From contig VFJS01000016.1 in NCBI GenBank assembly GCA_009885955.1, forward strand, positions 104,293 through 168,292: a stretch of 64,000 bases of DNA. The letters run 5' to 3'. The notes below the pieces were generated by a model. It was given only the letters and a program-made list of their open reading frames with translations. It was not told where the DNA came from and ran no database searches. Of the stretch, positions 32,820 through 41,669 are shown piece by piece; within the stretch, counting starts at the first letter, position 1, and each line of letters opens with the position of its first letter. The translations under genes and the position numbers were made by a program. Source of the stretch: Spirochaetia bacterium (GTDB lineage Bacteria > Spirochaetota > UBA4802 > UBA5550).

Positions 32820-34712
32820 TCAGTTCTTTTTACTTTTTATAAGTTTAGCAGTCTCTTTTAAGAGGTTGTCGAGCATGAAAGGCTTGGGCAGAAAAAGGTC
32901 AATGATGTTTTTGTAGGAGCTGATATTGTTCAGTTCCCATCCGGATAGAAGTACGGTAACCGTATCCTCGCGTATCTCCTTGACCCTTGCCGCGAGTTCA
33001 ATCCCGGTCATGCCGCCAACGTCATAATCCGCAATGACTATGTCATAATGGTTTTTCTTAAATTCCGCAAGCGCGTCATCACCGTTTTCAAACATGACGA
33101 TAGTGTTTCCCATTTTTTCAAATAGATCAAATATAATTTTTTGAAGAGTTTTTTCATCTTCAACGATTATGATGTTCTGTCCCCTTAATTTAAAGACCCC
33201 GTCATCGGGCTCCTTCTTATCCTTGTTCACAAGCATTTTCAGCGGGAATATGATTTTTATGGAATACGTCTCCGATGATTCCTCTTCTATAATTTTAAGC
33301 TTCAGTTTATCCGCTTCCTGCCTGATATTTATGTCGGGGAAAATATTCATACCTTCCTGAATGGCCGTCTGCGCAGCGGATTCTTCATTCTTGTCTATGG
33401 CAACGGTAAGGCAGAGGTCATTTAATTCCTTTAATAGAATTGAAATTGTCCCTTTCTTTTTTATGAACATCGAAACCTGGATAATGACGGAAATTATTAT
33501 TTCCCTGAGTATCCTTGTATCGGTTTTGATGTTGGCGCCAGTGTAATATTTTTTGCTTATGCTTATATGTCTATTCCGGTCCCTGTCCTCTACTTTGAAC
33601 TGCATCCTGGAAAATTCTATTGCGTCTTCTATGATATCAAAGATAAACTCTGTCTTTTCTTCATAGGTGTCACTTTTATCTTTTATAAAATTCTGAATCC
33701 TCCTCGATTGTTCCGTTATTTCATCAGCTGCATTTGCGATTACCTGAATTCCTTCATGGACGGAAGCTTTCTCGGCAATCTGGAGCAGAAGCTGGGTCTT
33801 GCTTGTTATGATGTTTATTATGTTGTTAAGGGAGTGGAGGAAACCTTTGGTTATGTCTTTCAGCAGTCGCTCTCTGCCCAGGGAATTAATCTCCTCCTTC
33901 AACTCATAAATCTTTGAGAGATCTTCTATAATTATTTCAACCGCAGCTATTTTACTTTCATGGATTATGGGATACAGGGTGAGGTTAACAGTTTTTTCAC
34001 TTCCGTCCTTTATCTTAATTCTTGCTTCCCCAATCCTTTTAAACGGGATTTCCCCGTTGAAAATGTTCGATATGGCTTTTTTGATATTGTCGCTGTTCTG
34101 GATAAAAATTGAATCTATGTTAAGGGCTTTTCTTTCAAAAATATCCTCAGAAGTAAATCCGAAAAATCCTTCAAAAGACTGACTTACCTTTACAATCTCC
34201 CTGACTTCATTAATCCTGAGTATGGGTACCGGGGAAAATTCAAAATGGAGATTATCATATTTAAAATTTTCTTCAGATATGAATGAGAGGGTTGTCCTGT
34301 CAAAGGAGAGGAGCCTCTTATCGGCAAATCTTATCATAGTAAGAATTGCATCAACTTTTTCATTTTCATATAGGGGGAAAAGGTATAGTTCAATGGGCTT
34401 CTGCGTGCCGTCGGGCAGGTTTATGACTGCGAAGCATTGGGTTTCCATTCCCTTGAGAGCTTGTATGTAGGCAGTGGCAACCCGTTTTCTGTATTCCGGG
34501 AAAAGAGGGTGTTCCAGATCCAGCCGGATGTCTTTCCCGCCATTATCGACCATATCATGGAAGGACTTGTTGGCATAGGTGATGATACCGTCAACACCTA
34601 TGATGCATACCGGACTGTTTAATGATTCAAAAAAGGAGCTGGTAAATGAGGCAGGGTCTGTTTCATCACCTGCCTCATTTATATCTGCTCCTGCAATGAG
34701 ATTATTATTCAT
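32820..34712 (-). CDS. Hybrid PAS sensor histidine kinase-like protein with receiver domain
   Basis: This 630-residue protein has a PAS domain at about 30-140 and another at about 165-285. A dimerisation helix with G-F-L-H-S-L-N-N (His near 294) comes next, followed by a C-terminal receiver with the phospho-Asp in I-A-D-Y-D-V near 562 and a conserved Lys in L-P-K-P. The region between about 350 and 510, where the ATPase should lie, shows no N, G1 or G2 box, so autophosphorylation is doubtful. It may be a phosphate acceptor or a pseudokinase. The ATG at 34712 is chosen over the TTG at 34718. It faces the channel gene tail to tail. Confidence 0.85.
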   Translation of the reverse strand: MNNNLIAGADINEAGDETDPASFTSSFFESLNSPVCIIGVDGIITYANKSFHDMVDNGGKDIRLDLEHPLFPEYRKRVATAYIQALKGMETQCFAVINLPDGTQKPIELYLFPLYENEKVDAILTMIRFADKRLLSFDRTTLSFISEENFKYDNLHFEFSPVPILRINEVREIVKVSQSFEGFFGFTSEDIFERKALNIDSIFIQNSDNIKKAISNIFNGEIPFKRIGEARIKIKDGSEKTVNLTLYPIIHESKIAAVEIIIEDLSKIYELKEEINSLGRERLLKDITKGFLHSLNNIINIITSKTQLLLQIAEKASVHEGIQVIANAADEITEQSRRIQNFIKDKSDTYEEKTEFIFDIIEDAIEFSRMQFKVEDRDRNRHISISKKYYTGANIKTDTRILREIIISVIIQVSMFIKKKGTISILLKELNDLCLTVAIDKNEESAAQTAIQEGMNIFPDINIRQEADKLKLKIIEEESSETYSIKIIFPLKMLVNKDKKEPDDGVFKLRGQNIIIVEDEKTLQKIIFDLFEKMGNTIVMFENGDDALAEFKKNHYDIVIADYDVGGMTGIELAARVKEIREDTVTVLLSGWELNNISSYKNIIDLFLPKPFMLDNLLKETAKLIKSKKN

Positions 34713-34736
34713 ATACAACTGATTTTTTTATTGCTT

Positions 34737-36095
34737 TCAGTTCAATGACCTTGCTGTAAAGAATGTCTTTTTTCCTTTCTCAATTTTGATATTGAACTTC
34801 TGGCTCAGGAGAACCTGGTCGCTGTTATTCATATACTGGAGGTCCATGTTATAGGATCCGGGATTAAGGAATACGCGGCCCATCTGCAGGTTCGCTGGGA
34901 TTGTATGCCAGCACCTGAGATCCGGTTTCATGGATGAGAAAAGGGCAGCTGCAGTTCCGGCGCCGGCCACCTGGCCGATGATACCTGAGAATCCGCCTGC
35001 TCCGAGTTTTTTTGCAATCTGCTGCGAGGCAAACCCTGCAGCAATAGAAACAGCGACTTTGGTGATAACACCAGCTGCTATCTGGACTTTCATCATCGTG
35101 TAGTCATCTTCCATGTTTTTCACAGCTGTTTCTTCGATGTTTTCAAGCATAAATGTCCTGTGGATCCTGCCGTCGATAACCATTCTCACATAGCTTGCAA
35201 GGTTTGACCTCTTCTCAAATTTGGGAATTGGGTTTTCAGCGTTTTTCAGCGCAATGAGTACTGCTGCTATGGTTACGCCCTGCTGCAGGGAGATGCTCTT
35301 AAGCTGGACATTGATTGTTGCATTCATATCAGGGTTGTCCAGGAGGCCGCCCCGTGATTTTTTAATGGCTGTTTTCCCGGACTGAAATATCATGACAAGC
35401 TCGCCCTGGGGCAGGTCAAAGGTATTGGCGCTGTCCATCCTGGCATCGATCCGCTGGATGTCCCTGTCGGCCATTGAAAATTCGGGCATCAGGGATTTGA
35501 TCTGCTTATATTCTACCCTTGAGAAATTGAGGTCGTCCGCTCTCTTGTCCTGGTCAGCGGTAATTTCAAAGGCTATGGCGCTGAGATATTTTGCCATGGC
35601 ATTCTGCTTGTACCTGGCTTTTCCCTCCACCTGTATGGAACCCAGTTCAATGTTTACATTCTTGAATTCCACCCTGGCCGCGTCATAGTCGCCCAGCATG
35701 AGGAAATTTATGCCGGTATACATTCTTATAAGGACCTTTTCAAAATCCTCCCCTCTGTAGTTGGTGGCAGTGGCGTTGGTGAGAAGGGCCGCAACCTGCT
35801 GGGTAACACTAACCGGTTTCAGTTTAGCAATTTGCGCCGCCTTCAGGAGGATGAAGTTGCTGAGCTTGTAGTCGTGCGCAATATGATACATGTAACCGGC
35901 TTCCATCATGTAGAGAAGCTGATCCCTGTCCTCTTTGGCTGCCAGGGGCTTCAGCATTTCGGCAGCTTCCTTGTACTGTCCCTTGTAGAATTTTTCTTCC
36001 GGGACCTGCATCACTTCTCTGTAACTTTTGCTGCTGCACGATCCGATGCCGATGATCAGTATCACAGCCAGAACTGATAATATATTCTTTTTCAT
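34737..36095 (-). CDS. COG3014-like lipoprotein with TPR-like N-terminal region
   Basis: The 452-residue lipoprotein (signal L-I-I-G-I-G-S-C, Cys20) has helical repeats up to about residue 220 and a Gly/Ala-rich hydrophobic segment near 350-390 (A-G-G-F-S-G-I-I-G-Q-V-A-G-A-G). A C-terminal beta-rich part with L-N-P-G-S-Y-N-M-D-L-Q-Y resembles a PEGA-like fold. Its coupling with the LpoB-like gene (102 bases upstream) fits gene sets known as COG3014/LpoB/COG3417, involved in the cell envelope. Role inferred from context. Confidence 0.75.
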   Translation of the reverse strand: MKKNILSVLAVILIIGIGSCSSKSYREVMQVPEEKFYKGQYKEAAEMLKPLAAKEDRDQLLYMMEAGYMYHIAHDYKLSNFILLKAAQIAKLKPVSVTQQVAALLTNATATNYRGEDFEKVLIRMYTGINFLMLGDYDAARVEFKNVNIELGSIQVEGKARYKQNAMAKYLSAIAFEITADQDKRADDLNFSRVEYKQIKSLMPEFSMADRDIQRIDARMDSANTFDLPQGELVMIFQSGKTAIKKSRGGLLDNPDMNATINVQLKSISLQQGVTIAAVLIALKNAENPIPKFEKRSNLASYVRMVIDGRIHRTFMLENIEETAVKNMEDDYTMMKVQIAAGVITKVAVSIAAGFASQQIAKKLGAGGFSGIIGQVAGAGTAAALFSSMKPDLRCWHTIPANLQMGRVFLNPGSYNMDLQYMNNSDQVLLSQKFNIKIEKGKKTFFTARSLN

Positions 36096-36197
36096 AATTT
36101 ACTCCTAAAATTCATATCTAAGGGTTGGATAACTCCGGAATCATCATCCCGCTGCTCAGGGAATGATGATTCCGGGCATAATGCAATAACCTGAATA

Positions 36198-36767
36198 TTA
36201 CCAGCCCACATTTGTTTTTGATGAGGATTTAAGAAATTCCTTCTGATCCTGCCACTGAAGCATCCCTGTTCTCAATTCTATCAGCTTCAGGGTTACAACA
36301 ATATACTGAACGTTTTTCCCGCTTACGTTTCTCACGTTGTCATTGACGTCACCGGCAAGATAGAAGTTGGGTGATTTAAGCTGGCCCATTGGAATGGCGC
36401 TGTCGGGGTCAATCATCCCGCTCATTCCTTTTTCTATTTCTGCCATCATATCCTTTGTGAAAGAGGGATCGATGAATTTTATCCTGAGCTTTATGAGGTT
36501 ATTTACAAGTTCATTAGCAAGCATGCCTGTGTCGATCTGTTCAGATGAGAGGTTTTTTATCTTCTTGACCTCGATGTATGCCGCTTTTTTCTCTTCTTTC
36601 AGATATACGTGCATGGATTTAACCATTTTCGATACGGTATCCTTGATCTCTTTAGGTCCCCACTGTGCAGATCCCTTGTCTTTTGCCGGATCCTTGTACT
36701 GTGTGCCGCCGCCGCATCCCGGCAGGATAAGCGCCAGAGCTATTAAAACAACCGGTAAACTTTTCAT
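36198..36767 (-). CDS. LpoB-like penicillin-binding-protein activator lipoprotein
   Basis: The 189-residue lipoprotein (L-I-L-P-G-C, Cys18) has a short N-terminal linker and a C-terminal domain with A-G-D-V-N-D-N-V-R-N and L-K-L-I-E-L-R-T-G-M-L-Q-W-Q-D-Q-K-E, typical of the LpoB/CsgG-like fold. In enterobacteria LpoB activates PBP1b from the outer membrane. No class A PBP gene is in the window. A GGAG site precedes the start. Confidence 0.85.
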   Translation of the reverse strand: MKSLPVVLIALALILPGCGGGTQYKDPAKDKGSAQWGPKEIKDTVSKMVKSMHVYLKEEKKAAYIEVKKIKNLSSEQIDTGMLANELVNNLIKLRIKFIDPSFTKDMMAEIEKGMSGMIDPDSAIPMGQLKSPNFYLAGDVNDNVRNVSGKNVQYIVVTLKLIELRTGMLQWQDQKEFLKSSSKTNVGW

Positions 36768-37026
36768 TCAATTTCTCCTAATAATTAATTAAATTTTTTA
36801 ATGAGCCTGCTGAATTGCTGTTCCAGGACTCACTCTGCATAGTATTTTAAATTAATATAAATTTTAAAAATTATAAAGTAATTTTTAACTTTTCAAAAGA
36901 GATATTTGTTTTTTTTTAATATAAATGTCAATGAAGTAAAATTAAAAAAGTGGTTTTTTGATGATTTATGGTTATTTTCGAGTTTATGTGTAATTTTTAA
37001 TGATTGTTTGATTATTGGGAACTTTT

Positions 37027-37941
37027 TTATGAAATAAATATGCTGTCATAATAATTAAAAGAGTCTTTCAGTACCGGGCTATTCACAATAGCGTTTACGA
37101 TAAGTTTTTCATTCTCGTCGGCAAACATCTTCTCCCCTTCAAAATATTCCACTGCTTTGCCTGTGTCGGGAATCTCCCGGATTTTTTTTACCAGGAAAGC
37201 AATACGGTTTTTATTCCTGTCCTTGAAAGGGAGATCACGTTCTGCTTCAAGATTGGCCTTTTTTTTGTAATCTTTAATGATATCGTTGAGCCTGCTGAAC
37301 TGTTCAATTTCGGTCTTGTATTTTGTAAAAAAATTCTTTATGTACTCCCTGGAGGTATCATCTTCAGTCATAAGGAGCATGATATACTGAAACATATGGT
37401 AGTTTCTTGCAATAATTGACTTCATGATATCGTCCGGCAGCCTGGAAAAAAAGTTCATGAACTCGGGAATGTTTTTACACCGGGAAAAATAGCGGTTGAG
37501 CGAATCTGTATCGAGTTTTGTGAGGATATAGAACAGGAGGAGTTTGTCTCTTGAAATATACTTTGATGAAATCGCCAGGTCCAGCAGCCGGTCGTTGCTG
37601 AGGAAGTATAATATCTCATCAAGGATGCGTTCAGTTGTGTATCCGCTGAGGCTGCAGTGGCCGTATGTAAACATCACCAGGTTTTCCAGAAGCTCATTGC
37701 TGAATTCCTTTGAGTTTATATACTCCTGAATGTGTTTCATGTCACGGAAGAGTATGATATAATAGAGGAAAAGCTTGAAGGAGTCGTCATCATTTTTTTC
37801 CAGCGTTTTTTTTATAATGCTGATAAATTCATCGCGTGAAAGTTCGGCGAATAATGCCTTTATATCTTCAACAGGCGGTATTACCGGATTGTTGAGTATA
37901 GCCCGGGCATAAAAAAGTTCAAATTTATCTTTCGTGGTCAT
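37027..37941 (-). CDS. Helical hypothetical protein
   Basis: I do not recognise this 304-residue protein. It is almost all helix with many Leu/Ile/Tyr repeats (L-L-E-N-L-V-M-F-T, L-D-E-I-L-Y-F-L-S), resembling a HEAT or TPR-like array. It has no signal peptide and no membrane segment. It stands alone between the LpoB-like gene and mnmH. Confidence 0.7.
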   Translation of the reverse strand: MTTKDKFELFYARAILNNPVIPPVEDIKALFAELSRDEFISIIKKTLEKNDDDSFKLFLYYIILFRDMKHIQEYINSKEFSNELLENLVMFTYGHCSLSGYTTERILDEILYFLSNDRLLDLAISSKYISRDKLLLFYILTKLDTDSLNRYFSRCKNIPEFMNFFSRLPDDIMKSIIARNYHMFQYIMLLMTEDDTSREYIKNFFTKYKTEIEQFSRLNDIIKDYKKKANLEAERDLPFKDRNKNRIAFLVKKIREIPDTGKAVEYFEGEKMFADENEKLIVNAIVNSPVLKDSFNYYDSIFIS

Positions 37942-38136
37942 ACTGGAAAAAACGAATATTTTAATTTAATTAGTCTGCTTGCATGCAATTAAGCATATTT
38001 TGCATATACTTTTAGGTCTGTCAAGATGAATAAGCGAGATTAGATAAAATAGTGGAGAAGATATAAATTACTCTTTATAATATGAATAAAAATAGTTTGA
38101 ATAACTTTGTTAAAATTAAGGAAATTAGTGTAAGTG

Positions 38137-39138
38137 TCAGGAGTATTCAAATTTTTCAAGAATGCTGATTATATTTTGGCTGTTAATATTATCATACTCA
38201 GCAATCCATTTCATTTTATCCAGCTTGTGTTTATAAAGGGGATCATAATATTTTTCCAGCATTAGTTTGATAAATTCTTTCAGTTCTCCATTTGTTATAA
38301 GGCTGATTAAATGGTCTGTGAGGATATTCCCTATTTTGGATTTCAGACTTTTTGTAATATTGATAACATGTTCAATATTGAGATTCCCCGAGTACTCTTT
38401 TAATATAATCCCGATTCTTCTTTCCATGGATGCTTTAATCAGGATGATTGAAGATTTTGCCATTTTATCATAAAAATTTTCCGGGATATGCAAATTGCCA
38501 AGCTTTTTAGATTCCCCTTCAATATAAATATATCTGGATTCCCTGAGTTCGGCGAGCCTGTTAACCAGCAGACTCTCAAATTTTTTTTGTGAATTCGGAT
38601 TTAAGCCGATCCCACCAAACAGTGAACTCCTGTGGCCTGCCATATTCTCAAGATCTATACCCATCGGCAGTTCTCTTATTATTTCTGTCTTGCCTGTTCC
38701 GGTGAGCCCTTGAAGTATGATAAAAGGAGGGGTTGCATCACAATTTTTCAGGCTGTCAAAAATATATTTTCTGTAGCCTTTGTAGCCGCCGGATAATCTG
38801 TAAACATTAATGCCTATGCTCCGGGCCAGGGATGCAACAGACCGTGACCTCATTCCTCCGCGGAAACAGAGAATGACAATGTTTTTACCTTTAAATTTCA
38901 TTAAGCCGGATATAATACCGCTCAGTTTTCCTCCGGCTATTTCCGTCCCCTTGATAATTGCTTCTTCACTGCCGGTCATTCTATAGATGATTCCAATCTC
39001 ACTCCTCTCTTCATTATCGAAAATCGGAAGGTTGATGGAGCCGGGGATATGATCATCGGCAAACTCCACAGGAGACCTGACATCAATATATACCCTGTCC
39101 GGCAGAGTCAGTGATTCGAGATATGAGATATCTTCCAT
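38137..39138 (-). CDS. mnmH: tRNA 2-selenouridine synthase
   Basis: The 333-residue protein has an N-terminal rhodanese domain with the active-site loop C-F-R-G-G-M-R-S (Cys near 90) and a P-loop domain with G-L-T-G-T-G-K-T-E near 144. This is the SelU/MnmH arrangement. It replaces S by Se at position 2 of wobble uridine in certain tRNAs, using selenophosphate. It implies that selD is present elsewhere and fits with the selenium operon at 23110-26225. The next gene on the minus strand, upstream, is paaK. Confidence 0.95.
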   Translation of the reverse strand: MEDISYLESLTLPDRVYIDVRSPVEFADDHIPGSINLPIFDNEERSEIGIIYRMTGSEEAIIKGTEIAGGKLSGIISGLMKFKGKNIVILCFRGGMRSRSVASLARSIGINVYRLSGGYKGYRKYIFDSLKNCDATPPFIILQGLTGTGKTEIIRELPMGIDLENMAGHRSSLFGGIGLNPNSQKKFESLLVNRLAELRESRYIYIEGESKKLGNLHIPENFYDKMAKSSIILIKASMERRIGIILKEYSGNLNIEHVINITKSLKSKIGNILTDHLISLITNGELKEFIKLMLEKYYDPLYKHKLDKMKWIAEYDNINSQNIISILEKFEYS

Positions 39139-39145
39139 TCATCCA

Positions 39146-40447
39146 TTATAGTTTTCGTTTATCAATAACCCTGACTGCTTTGCCCTCGCTCCGTGCTATC
39201 GTCTGCGGCGCAACTACCAGAATTTTCGCAGAGACACTGAGCGCGCTTTTTATTCTTTCCGAAATTTTTTTGGATAAGGCATTTACCGTAGCTGCTCCTT
39301 CGTGATAGAGCTTTTCATTTATTTCCAGGGTTATTTCAATGTCATCGAGAGTTTTTTTTCTGTCCACTATTATCTGGTAATGGGGTTCAACTCCTTCAAT
39401 ACCCATGAGAACTGATTCAATCTGTGACGGGAAAACATTCACTCCTCTGATGATAAGCATATCATCAGACCTTCCCGTTACCTTTTCCATTTTAACGAGG
39501 GTTCTGCCGCATTTGCAGTTATCGTGGTAGAGTTTTGTTATATCCTTTGAGCTGTACCGGATGGTCGGGAATGCTTCCTTAGTCAGAGAGGTGTAAACTA
39601 TTTCACCTTTCTCTCCTTCTTGGAGAATTTCGCCTGTGTCGGGATTTACTATTTCAACATAGAAATGGTCTTCAAAGACATGGAGGCCGGATTTTTCAGT
39701 GCATTCCGATGACACCCCGGGGCCCAAAACTTCACTCAGTCCATAAATATCATAGGCATCAATATGCAGTTTGGACTCAATCTCTTTTCTCATCCCTTCG
39801 GTCCATGGTTCAGCGCCGAATACACCGGCTTTCAGTTTTGTGGATTTTATATCAAAATCGGGTCTTTTTGTCTCTATATAATCTGCGATATTCAGGGCAT
39901 AAGAGGGTGTTGAGCAGAGGAAAGTCGTTCCCAGATCTTTTATCAGCATGAGCTGCCGTTCGGTATTGCCGCCGGATATTGGAATGGTCAGCGCTCCCAG
40001 TTTTTCTGAACCATAATGAAGCCCCAGGCCGCCGGTAAACAGGCCGTATCCATAAGCCACCTGGATAATATCATTTTCCGTGGCCCCGAAGCTGGCAAGC
40101 GATCTGGCTACACATTCAGAAAAGACTTCAATATCATTTTTTGTATATCCCACAACGGTTGCATTGCCTGTTGTTCCCGAGGAAGAGTGGACTCTTACGA
40201 TCTTGCTCAGAGGAACTGCAAACAGGCCAAATGGATAGTTGTTTCTCATCTCCTGCTTGGTCAGCATGGGGACTCTTCTCATATCTGATAAAGAATTAAA
40301 CTGGTCGGGATGAAAACCGGCTTTGTCAAAACTGCTCTTGTAAAAGGGGACATTGTCATAGGCATGTTTTAATGACCATTTAAGCCTTTCAACCTGCAGG
40401 GATTGTAATTTTTTTTCCGGCATTGTTTCAAATTCTTTATTAAACAT
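39146..40447 (-). CDS. paaK: Phenylacetate-CoA ligase-like adenylate-forming enzyme
   Basis: The 433-residue protein has S-S-G-T-T-G-N-A-T-V-V-G-Y near residue 93, the AMP-binding loop, and Y-G-L-S-E-V-L-G-P-G-V-S near 230. R-S-D-D-M-L-I-I-R-G-V-N-V-F-P follows near 340. This is the PaaK family, which activates an aryl or other acid to its CoA ester with ATP. GAGGTAG precedes the ATG. Substrate specificity cannot be told. It is read divergently from the methyltransferase/polyketide synthase pair, which might use the acyl-CoA (inference). Confidence 0.9.
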   Translation of the reverse strand: MFNKEFETMPEKKLQSLQVERLKWSLKHAYDNVPFYKSSFDKAGFHPDQFNSLSDMRRVPMLTKQEMRNNYPFGLFAVPLSKIVRVHSSSGTTGNATVVGYTKNDIEVFSECVARSLASFGATENDIIQVAYGYGLFTGGLGLHYGSEKLGALTIPISGGNTERQLMLIKDLGTTFLCSTPSYALNIADYIETKRPDFDIKSTKLKAGVFGAEPWTEGMRKEIESKLHIDAYDIYGLSEVLGPGVSSECTEKSGLHVFEDHFYVEIVNPDTGEILQEGEKGEIVYTSLTKEAFPTIRYSSKDITKLYHDNCKCGRTLVKMEKVTGRSDDMLIIRGVNVFPSQIESVLMGIEGVEPHYQIIVDRKKTLDDIEITLEINEKLYHEGAATVNALSKKISERIKSALSVSAKILVVAPQTIARSEGKAVRVIDKRKL

Positions 40448-40766
40448 AATAACTACCTCTTTTGTAATTGATAAATGGCATACATATGAATTATTTTGCC
40501 CTGTATTGCTCAGAGTAAATATTTCTATTGATCAACCATTTGGGGGATTTCAACAAGTTGATGCTGAAATCATCTAAAAAATTTACTATGTATTTAATAC
40601 ATAATCCTTATATTATTAAGAATTAGTATTTAATAATTTTATAAAATATGGATTTTTTTACAAGTAAAAAATTTTTTTCTGGGAAAAATTAAATTTTTTG
40701 AGATTTTATTTATAAAAATTCTGATTTATTATATTCACTGTAATTTTATATTATGGGTACATTAAT
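40448..40766. other. Divergent regulatory region of paaK and the methyltransferase gene
   Basis: No gene. ATGTAT (40588-40593) and ATACAT (40597-40602) form a short operator-like palindrome in AT-rich DNA. No clear promoter boxes or ribosome site can be assigned for the methyltransferase start. Confidence 0.4.
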
Positions 40767-41654
40767 ATGAATATGAAATCATGCTTGCCGGTAAAAACTT
40801 CTATTCCTCTGGTAACGGACCGGATCAAAATTACCAGAAGGATATCGAAATTCTGGGACACGATTTCCAGGGGTATGGAAATGGCATGGGGCCCTCACAT
40901 TCACCACGGTTACTATGATGGGGATGAAATCCTGACGCCCGTGGAAGCCCAGGAAAAGCTTATCGACAGGCTTGCTGATATGTTAAAAATTATTGGAGGT
41001 TCTACCATCGCCGATGTGGGGTGCGGCATAGGTGGGAGTTCAATATATCTGGCCGGGAAATATGGAGCGCAGGTAAGCGGGATTACTCTGAGCCCTGTAC
41101 AGGCAGTGATGGCCAGGGCAAGGGCGAAGGCATTGAACACAACTGGCGTAACATTCATGGTGGAAGACGCGCTGGATATGAAGAGCTTTAAAGACGGTTC
41201 CTTTGATATAGTCTGGTCCCTTGAAAGCTGTGAACAGTTCTTTGACAAGGGTCGTTTTCTCTCCGAGGCAGGCAGGATACTTAAAGAGAATGGGCAATTG
41301 ATGCTGGCAACCTGGTGCTCGGGGAAGGATGAATATTCAGGGAAGGAAGCACGGGCCTACAAAAGAATCACCCTTGCATTTGATCTCCCCTATATGCCCT
41401 CGATGGAATATTACTTGACACTGCTTAAGGAAAGGGGTTTTACCGTAGTCAGTTCTTTTGACTGGTCGGACAGGGTTAAGAAGAGCTGGGATATTGGAAT
41501 AAGCGCTGTCAAGGCCTATTCACTTTTAAAGATCCTGGCGGTTTCCGGATTCCGGGGCCTGAAGTTTTCCAGGCAGATAAGGCTGATGCAGCGGGGATTC
41601 CGGGACAGCATGGTGAGATACGGTGTTTTTATCTGCAGAAAAACGGGCACGTGA
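40767..41654 (+). CDS. SAM-dependent methyltransferase, UbiE/tocopherol-methyltransferase-like
   Basis: The 295-residue protein has W-G-P-H-I-H-H-G-Y-Y near residue 42, an N-terminal feature of small-molecule methyltransferases that act on quinones or tocopherol-like rings. Motif I, D-V-G-C-G-I-G-G-S-S, is near 80, and W-S-L-E-S-C-E-Q-F lies at the later motif. With a polyketide synthase gene 15 bases downstream, the natural guess is methylation of a resorcinol or pyrone ring (inference). Confidence 0.85.
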   Translation: MNMKSCLPVKTSIPLVTDRIKITRRISKFWDTISRGMEMAWGPHIHHGYYDGDEILTPVEAQEKLIDRLADMLKIIGGSTIADVGCGIGGSSIYLAGKYGAQVSGITLSPVQAVMARARAKALNTTGVTFMVEDALDMKSFKDGSFDIVWSLESCEQFFDKGRFLSEAGRILKENGQLMLATWCSGKDEYSGKEARAYKRITLAFDLPYMPSMEYYLTLLKERGFTVVSSFDWSDRVKKSWDIGISAVKAYSLLKILAVSGFRGLKFSRQIRLMQRGFRDSMVRYGVFICRKTGT

Positions 41655-41669
41655 ATCAATGGAGATGAT

